Part shown: in pieces, positions 14,310-17,871 of the stretch
How positions within the stretch are numbered: the first letter of the stretch is position 1
Layout of the letters: the number at the start of each line of letters is the position of its first letter
Source of the DNA: Campylobacteraceae bacterium
GTDB taxonomy: Bacteria > Campylobacterota > Campylobacteria > Campylobacterales > Sulfurovaceae
Assembly: GCA_027063105.1 (NCBI GenBank)
Contig: JAMOSL010000031.1
Location: 1 to 17,871 of the forward strand
Length of the DNA: 17,871 nt
Direction of reading: 5' to 3'
Notes under the pieces: model-generated
Database searches by the model: none
Told to the model about the DNA's origin: nothing
Seen by the model: only the letters and a program-made list of their open reading frames with translations
Translations under genes and position numbers: made by a program

Positions 14310-16868
14310 AACTACCTCATCATTAACTACATCAAATTTTATGCTACTTCCCTCAACTACTTTATCTTCGAGAATAAGTTCTGCTAATCTATCTTCTACT
14401 ACTTCATATAAAGCTCTTTTAAGAGGTCTAGCTCCATATACTGGATCAAATCCTGCATTAGCTATATATCTTTTTGCTGACTCTGTTAAAAATATACTTA
14501 TCTCTCTTTGTGTTAATTTATTCTGAATATCTTTAAATAGAATATCAACTATTTCTGTAATAGCATCTAAATCTAATGGATTGAATATAACTTGTTCATC
14601 TAAACGATTTAAAAATTCTGGTTTAAAATTCCTTTTTAATTCAAAAAACACTGCATCTCTTCTCTTCTCTTTATCGTCTATTGTCATAATCTTATCACTG
14701 GCAATATTTGAAGTTAATATAATAATGGTATTTTTAAAATCAACTGTTATACCTTTATTATCTGTAAGTCGTCCATCATCTAGAACTTGAAGAAGTGTAT
14801 TAAATACATCTGGATGGGCTTTTTCAATTTCATCAAATAATACAACACTATATGGCTTTCTTCGTACAGCCTCTGTAAGTTGACCACCCTCATCATATCC
14901 AACATATCCTGGAGGAGCTCCTACTAGTCTACTAACAGAATGTTTTTCCATATACTCACTCATATCAATTCTAATTAGCGATTTTTCACTATCAAATAAA
15001 AATTTTGCTAAAGTTTTAGCTACTTGAGTTTTACCTACTCCTGTTGGTCCTAAAAACATAAAGCTTCCTATTGGTCTATTTAAATCACTAAGTCCAGCCT
15101 TATTTCTTTTTATAGCTCTTGATACAGCTTTTAATGCCTCATTTTGACCTACAACCTCTTTATTTAATATTGATTCAATAGCTAATATTTTTTCTTTTTC
15201 TCCTTGAAGCATTCTATTTACACTTATACCTGTCCAACGACCAACAATACTTGCTATCATCTCTTCATCAACAGAATTTTTCAGTAAAGTTCCATCTTTT
15301 TGCATTTGAGACCATTTATCTTCTAATGCTCTAAGATTTTTCTCTTCAGAAGGTATCTCTCCATACTCTATCTCTGCTACTCTATTAAAATCTCCATCTC
15401 TTTTTGTATATTCAGCTTGTGTTTTTAAGGACTCTATTTTACTTTTAATTTGTGCGATTTGGTTAAAAACCTCTTTTTCATTATCAAATTGACTCTGTAA
15501 ATTAACTCTTTTCTCTTCTAAATCTGCTAACTCTTTCACAATTTCAGATAATCTCTGAGAGTTTTTATCTAATCCTTCCATTTTAAGAGCCTCTTTCTCT
15601 ACTTGTAGGGTTGAAATTTCTCGTTTAGTTTTAGATAATTCAGTTGGTTCACTCTCAATTTGCATTTTAAGTTCTGCTGCTGCCTCATCAATTAGGTCGA
15701 TAGCTTTATCTGGCAAGAACCTATCAGTTATATATCTATCACTCAATTTTGCAGATGCAACTAATGCACTATCTGTAATAATTACATTGTGGTGAGTTTC
15801 TAATCTATTCTTTAATCCTCTAAGTATCTGTAGTGCCTCATTAATAGATGGTTCATCAACTTTTACTGGTTGGAACCTTCTCTGGAGAGCGGTATCTTTC
15901 TCAAAATATTTTCTATACTCTTTAAGTGTTGTTGCTCCAATAGCATGAAGTTCACCTCTAGCTAATGCTGGTTTCAAAATATTTGCTGCATCCATACTTC
16001 CCTCACTTGCTCCTGCTCCGACAATCGTATGAATTTCATCTATGAATAGAATAATATTTGCTGATTCTTTTACCTCATCAATAACAGCCTTTAATCTATC
16101 TTCAAATTCACCTCTATATTTGGCACCAGCAATTAAACGACTCATATCAAGACTAATGACTCTCATATTTTGTAAACTCAAAGGAACTTCTCTATTTACA
16201 ATTCTTTGAGCTAATCCCTCAACAATAGCTGTTTTACCAGTTCCTGGTTCACCTATTAAAATTGGATTATTTTTTGTTTTTCTAATAAGAATCTGCATAA
16301 CCCGTTGAACCTCTTCATCTCTACCAATAACAGGATCAAGCTCTCCATCTAAAGCTTTCTTATTTAAATCAATTCCATATTTTTCTAAAGCTTCAAGAGT
16401 TTCATCTCCACTCTTTGAATCAATCTGTTTTCCACCTCTAATTGCCTCTAATGTCTTTTTAAATTCTGATATATCTATATACTTACCAATAATATCTTTA
16501 ATAAATACTTCATTAATATTTGCAATTAACCAGCTATCTACTGCTAAATATTCATCTCCATAAGTTGTCATGACTCCTTGAGCTTGTTGAAGTGAATGAA
16601 CAAGATTTTGAGAAAGTTTAATACTCTCTTTTGTAACACTAGATACAGTTGGTAATTTTTTAGATAAACTCTTTGCTTCCAATTCAATAGCTACTTTATC
16701 AGCATTCATTTTATTTAGTGCTTGATGTAAAATTGAACTACTGTTAGTCAATAAAGCCCATAAAAGATGAATTGGTTGAACTTCTTGATTTTTATTATGC
16801 AGAGCCAAAGATACCCCAGACTCTATTGTAGCAGTCATTTGATTTGTTAATTTTTCTAATATATTCAT
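14292..16868 (-). CDS. clpB: ClpB protein disaggregase (Hsp100 AAA+ ATPase)
   Basis: ClpB is a cytosolic hexameric ATPase that, with DnaK/DnaJ/GrpE, pulls proteins out of aggregates after heat or other stress. At 858 residues it has full family length. An N-terminal Clp-N domain (about 1-140) precedes the first AAA+ module with Walker A GEPGTGKT (206-213), Walker B ILFIDEIH (273-280) and LQRRFQP (arginine finger region, about 328-334). The coiled-coil middle domain, which distinguishes ClpB from ClpA/ClpC, spans about 405-525. The second module carries GPTGVGKT (607-614), MSEYMEKHSVSRL, VVLFDEIEKAHPDV and a C-terminal small domain with GARPLKRA. AAAGGA stands 6 bases before the ATG. It is transcribed alone, divergent from a recombinase gene across 92 bases that contain both promoters and a palindrome. 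Confidence 0.98.
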   Translation of the reverse strand: MNILEKLTNQMTATIESGVSLALHNKNQEVQPIHLLWALLTNSSSILHQALNKMNADKVAIELEAKSLSKKLPTVSSVTKESIKLSQNLVHSLQQAQGVMTTYGDEYLAVDSWLIANINEVFIKDIIGKYIDISEFKKTLEAIRGGKQIDSKSGDETLEALEKYGIDLNKKALDGELDPVIGRDEEVQRVMQILIRKTKNNPILIGEPGTGKTAIVEGLAQRIVNREVPLSLQNMRVISLDMSRLIAGAKYRGEFEDRLKAVIDEVKESANIILFIDEIHTIVGAGASEGSMDAANILKPALARGELHAIGATTLKEYRKYFEKDTALQRRFQPVKVDEPSINEALQILRGLKNRLETHHNVIITDSALVASAKLSDRYITDRFLPDKAIDLIDEAAAELKMQIESEPTELSKTKREISTLQVEKEALKMEGLDKNSQRLSEIVKELADLEEKRVNLQSQFDNEKEVFNQIAQIKSKIESLKTQAEYTKRDGDFNRVAEIEYGEIPSEEKNLRALEDKWSQMQKDGTLLKNSVDEEMIASIVGRWTGISVNRMLQGEKEKILAIESILNKEVVGQNEALKAVSRAIKRNKAGLSDLNRPIGSFMFLGPTGVGKTQVAKTLAKFLFDSEKSLIRIDMSEYMEKHSVSRLVGAPPGYVGYDEGGQLTEAVRRKPYSVVLFDEIEKAHPDVFNTLLQVLDDGRLTDNKGITVDFKNTIIILTSNIASDKIMTIDDKEKRRDAVFFELKRNFKPEFLNRLDEQVIFNPLDLDAITEIVDILFKDIQNKLTQREISIFLTESAKRYIANAGFDPVYGARPLKRALYEVVEDRLAELILEDKVVEGSSIKFDVVNDEVVVEIEK

Positions 16869-16900
16869 TCTTTATCCTTTATCGTCTTTATATAAAATAC

Positions 16901-16930
16901 ATTATACAACATTTAGTCACTTATTGTTAA
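16901..16930 (-). promoter_or_regulatory. Probable clpB promoter
   Basis: On the minus strand TATAAT occupies 16906-16901 and TTAACA occupies 16930-16925, with an 18-base spacer. Transcription would begin near 16894, about 26 bases before the ATG. The -35 lies inside the inverted repeat at 16919-16932. I see no HspR-type site (CTTGAGT-N7-ACTCAAG) or long CIRCE palindrome. Confidence 0.55.
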
Positions 16931-16932
16931 GT
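16919..16932. promoter_or_regulatory. Inverted repeat, possible shared operator of clpB and the recombinase
   Basis: ACTTA (16919-16923) and TAAGT (16928-16932) are perfect inverted copies around TTGT. The repeat is centred between two divergent promoters and covers the -35 region of each: TTAACA for clpB on the minus strand and TTGTTA (16924-16929) for the recombinase on the + strand. Placement suggests an operator, but a five-base arm can occur by chance in such AT-rich DNA. Confidence 0.3.
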
Positions 16933-16945
16933 TTCCTTATTAATA

Positions 16946-16954
16946 TGTTATAAT
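16946..16954 (+). promoter_or_regulatory. Extended -10 promoter of the recombinase gene, apparently leaderless
   Basis: TGTTATAAT (TG at 16946-16947, TATAAT at 16949-16954) is a perfect extended -10. The expected start, 6-7 bases downstream, falls at 16960-16961, on or next to the A of the ATG at 16961. No ribosome site precedes that ATG. Confidence 0.6.
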
Positions 16955-16960
16955 CACAAA

Positions 16961-17401
16961 ATGAAATCTACAACACAATTAGCAAAAAAATATGGGGTTT
17001 CCTCACAAACAATAAGAAACTGGATTAAATCAGGGAAATTTGAAGTGAAAGAGAAGACAGAAGGTGGTCATTTTCGAATTGAAGAAAAAATTGAAAAGAG
17101 GTTTATCTATGCAAGAGTTAGTTCAAATAAGCAAAAATCAAGTATCACAAGACAGATTGAATTATTATCAAAAAAATACCCCAAACACGAACAACTTTTT
17201 GATATTGCCTCAGCTTTTAATTTTGAACGAAAAGGACTTAAAACGATATTGGAATCAGCAATGTCAGGAGCTTCAGTCGAAGTTGTAGTTACCACACAAG
17301 ATAGACTTGCAAGAAGTGGATTTGGACTTATTAAATGGATTATTGAACTACACGGAGGAGAAATTATCTTATTGGAAAACAACATTAAAACCAAAAAATA
17401 A
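16961..17401 (+). CDS. Orphan IS607-type serine recombinase, C-terminally short
   Basis: A 146-aa protein with the IS607 TnpA order: a MerR-like helix-turn-helix (residues about 4-40, QLAKKYGVSSQTIRNWIKSG, then GGHFRI) followed by a serine-recombinase catalytic domain. The motif IYARVSSNKQK carries the expected nucleophile Ser54 and Arg52, and TTQDRLARSGF carries Arg115 and Arg118. IS607 transposases are usually near 200 residues or more; this one stops after ILLENNIKTKK, lacking the C-terminal helical part that mediates assembly and DNA contact. Bases after the stop do not encode the missing part in a way I can see, and no tnpB follows. It may be an IS remnant, a degraded copy or a retained DNA-binding protein. 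G+C over 16981-17340 is 118/360 (33%), somewhat above its surroundings. It appears to be translated from a leaderless message. Confidence 0.8.
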   Translation: MKSTTQLAKKYGVSSQTIRNWIKSGKFEVKEKTEGGHFRIEEKIEKRFIYARVSSNKQKSSITRQIELLSKKYPKHEQLFDIASAFNFERKGLKTILESAMSGASVEVVVTTQDRLARSGFGLIKWIIELHGGEIILLENNIKTKK

Positions 17402-17424
17402 AAAGCAAAATATACTCTAATTTC

Positions 17425-17453
17425 TTGACAAAGATAATAAATAGTAGTAAAAT
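17425..17453 (+). promoter_or_regulatory. Sigma-70 promoter of the ferredoxin gene
   Basis: TTGACA (17425-17430) and TAAAAT (17448-17453) are separated by exactly 17 bases. The predicted start is near 17460, 16 bases before the ATG at 17476, with AAAGGAG at 17464-17470 in between. The arrangement closely resembles the promoter at 174-202. Confidence 0.7.
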
Positions 17454-17475
17454 ATATTTACTTAAAGGAGTAATA

Positions 17476-17736
17476 ATGGCTTTAATAATTATGGAAGATT
17501 GTATAGGGTGTGATGCCTGTCTTAATGAGTGTCCCAATGAGGCTATTAGTAATAGTGCTGATACTGATTTAGAGATATATTTTATTAACAGTAACAGATG
17601 TTCAGAGTGTGTTGGTAGTTTTAAGGAGTCTCAATGTATAGATGTTTGTCCTGTTGAGTGTATTACTATTGATAAAAATCATATAGAGTTTAAAGAGCAA
17701 CTTATGGAAAAGTTTTTATCTTTAAAGCCTCTATAG
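17476..17736 (+). CDS. YfhL-type 2[4Fe-4S] ferredoxin
   Basis: An 86-aa cytosolic electron carrier with two [4Fe-4S] clusters. The first motif is CIGCDACLNECP (Cys9, 12, 15, 19). The second is the stretched form C-x2-C-x8-C-x3-C (Cys42, 45, 54, 58), the arrangement typical of the Allochromatium-type/YfhL ferredoxins, whose clusters have very low redox potentials. Cys62, just after the second motif, is extra. The short charged C-terminal helix (EFKEQLMEKFLSL) also fits this group. The ATG at 17476 is chosen because AAAGGAG lies 5 bases upstream and the first Cys then falls at position 9; an upstream TTG at 17425 coincides with the -35 box. Partners are unknown; candidates in Campylobacterota are 2-oxoacid:ferredoxin oxidoreductases, but none is in this window. 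It is probably a single-gene transcript. Confidence 0.93.
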   Translation: MALIIMEDCIGCDACLNECPNEAISNSADTDLEIYFINSNRCSECVGSFKESQCIDVCPVECITIDKNHIEFKEQLMEKFLSLKPL

Positions 17737-17737
17737 A

Positions 17738-17760
17738 TAGAGGGGGATTTTATCCCTCTA
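17738..17760. terminator. Hairpin after the ferredoxin gene
   Basis: TAGAGGG (17738-17744) pairs with CCCTCTA (17754-17760) around a 9-base loop rich in T. It starts two bases after the ferredoxin TAG and overlaps the stop of the facing minus-strand gene. An alternative stem pairs CCTCTAT (17728-17734) with ATAGAGG (17737-17743). No T tract follows, so termination is plausible, not certain. Confidence 0.45.
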
Positions 17761-17871
17761 CTGTATGTTCACCTTTTCCAAAGCCTATAACTTGAAATTT
17801 GTCACGGATATTTTCATCTACTGTACACCATATAATAATTCTACGCCACATTATATCTATAAAGTAATCAT
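17750..17871 (-). CDS. C-terminal end of a small unidentified protein (5' part outside window)
   Basis: On the minus strand an open frame enters from the right edge and runs 39 codons to TAA at 17752-17750. The peptide includes DIMWRRIIIWCTVDENIRDK and ends GFGKGEHTVEG. The dense mix of Trp, Arg, Gly and His looks like real coding sequence rather than chance, and the frame is oriented tail-to-tail with the ferredoxin gene, with a hairpin at the junction. I do not recognise the family and assign no role. Confidence 0.55.
   Translation of the reverse strand, partial: DYFIDIMWRRIIIWCTVDENIRDKFQVIGFGKGEHTVEG

Noticed and set aside
17064..17394. Alternative frames inside the recombinase gene
   Set aside because: Frames on both strands overlap the recombinase, whose HTH and serine-recombinase motifs are continuous in one frame; the others show no motif.
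17425..17475. TTG start at 17425 for the ferredoxin
   Set aside because: The TTG is the beginning of the -35 box TTGACA, and the ATG at 17476 has a perfect ribosome site and matches the family start.

Overview
This is a very AT-rich (roughly 28-30% G+C by eye), gene-dense chromosomal segment. Its gene content and order suggest a Campylobacterota (Epsilonproteobacteria) genome. The evidence is: a small Nfu-type protein followed by an unknown gene and a short (429 aa) murE; an AddB-type nuclease without a neighbouring addA; the nadC / DHH phosphoesterase / M23 peptidase string; and several extended -10 promoters (TGnTATAAT behind T-rich tracts) typical of the sigma-70 of this group. The exact genus cannot be read from the sequence, and nothing looks like a large horizontally acquired island.

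Layout. Positions 1-70 carry the last 22 codons of an unidentified + strand gene, followed by a possible terminator. Positions 174-2375 are a three-gene operon (Nfu-type Fe-S protein, unknown 192-aa protein, murE) behind a full-consensus TTGACA-N17-TATAAA promoter. Positions 2405-4109 hold an exported YcbB-like L,D-transpeptidase. It converges with a minus-strand pair, a secreted CAP-domain protein followed by addB (7170 down to 4113). A divergent intergenic region with one extended -10 promoter per strand (7171-7340) then leads into a + strand operon: an unknown exported 216-aa protein, nadC, an NrnA/RecJ-like DHH phosphoesterase and a membrane-anchored M23 endopeptidase. Next is a secreted 1010-aa protein combining DUF4214 with a GH141-like parallel beta-helix, facing a minus-strand clpB. 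Divergent from clpB is a short orphan IS607-type serine recombinase that appears to be leaderless. The window ends with a 2[4Fe-4S] YfhL-type ferredoxin and the 3' end of a small minus-strand gene.

How the genes relate. Much of the content concerns the cell wall and envelope: murE makes the DAP-containing precursor, the L,D-transpeptidase cross-links it or attaches to it, and the M23 peptidase cleaves it. The CAP protein, the unknown 216-aa protein and the DUF4214/beta-helix protein are all predicted to be exported. Housekeeping functions are NAD synthesis (nadC), nano-RNA/pAp turnover (DHH protein), double-strand break processing (addB), protein disaggregation (clpB) and Fe-S handling (Nfu protein, ferredoxin).

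I did not find a convincing new multi-gene defence or mobile system. The most interesting items are the DUF4214/beta-helix fusion, the truncated orphan recombinase with its leaderless promoter and shared palindrome with clpB, the two matching strong promoters in front of the two Fe-S genes, and the uncharacterised genes locked into the murE and nadC operons. I see no tRNA, rRNA or CRISPR array, and no intergenic gap exceeds 300 bases.
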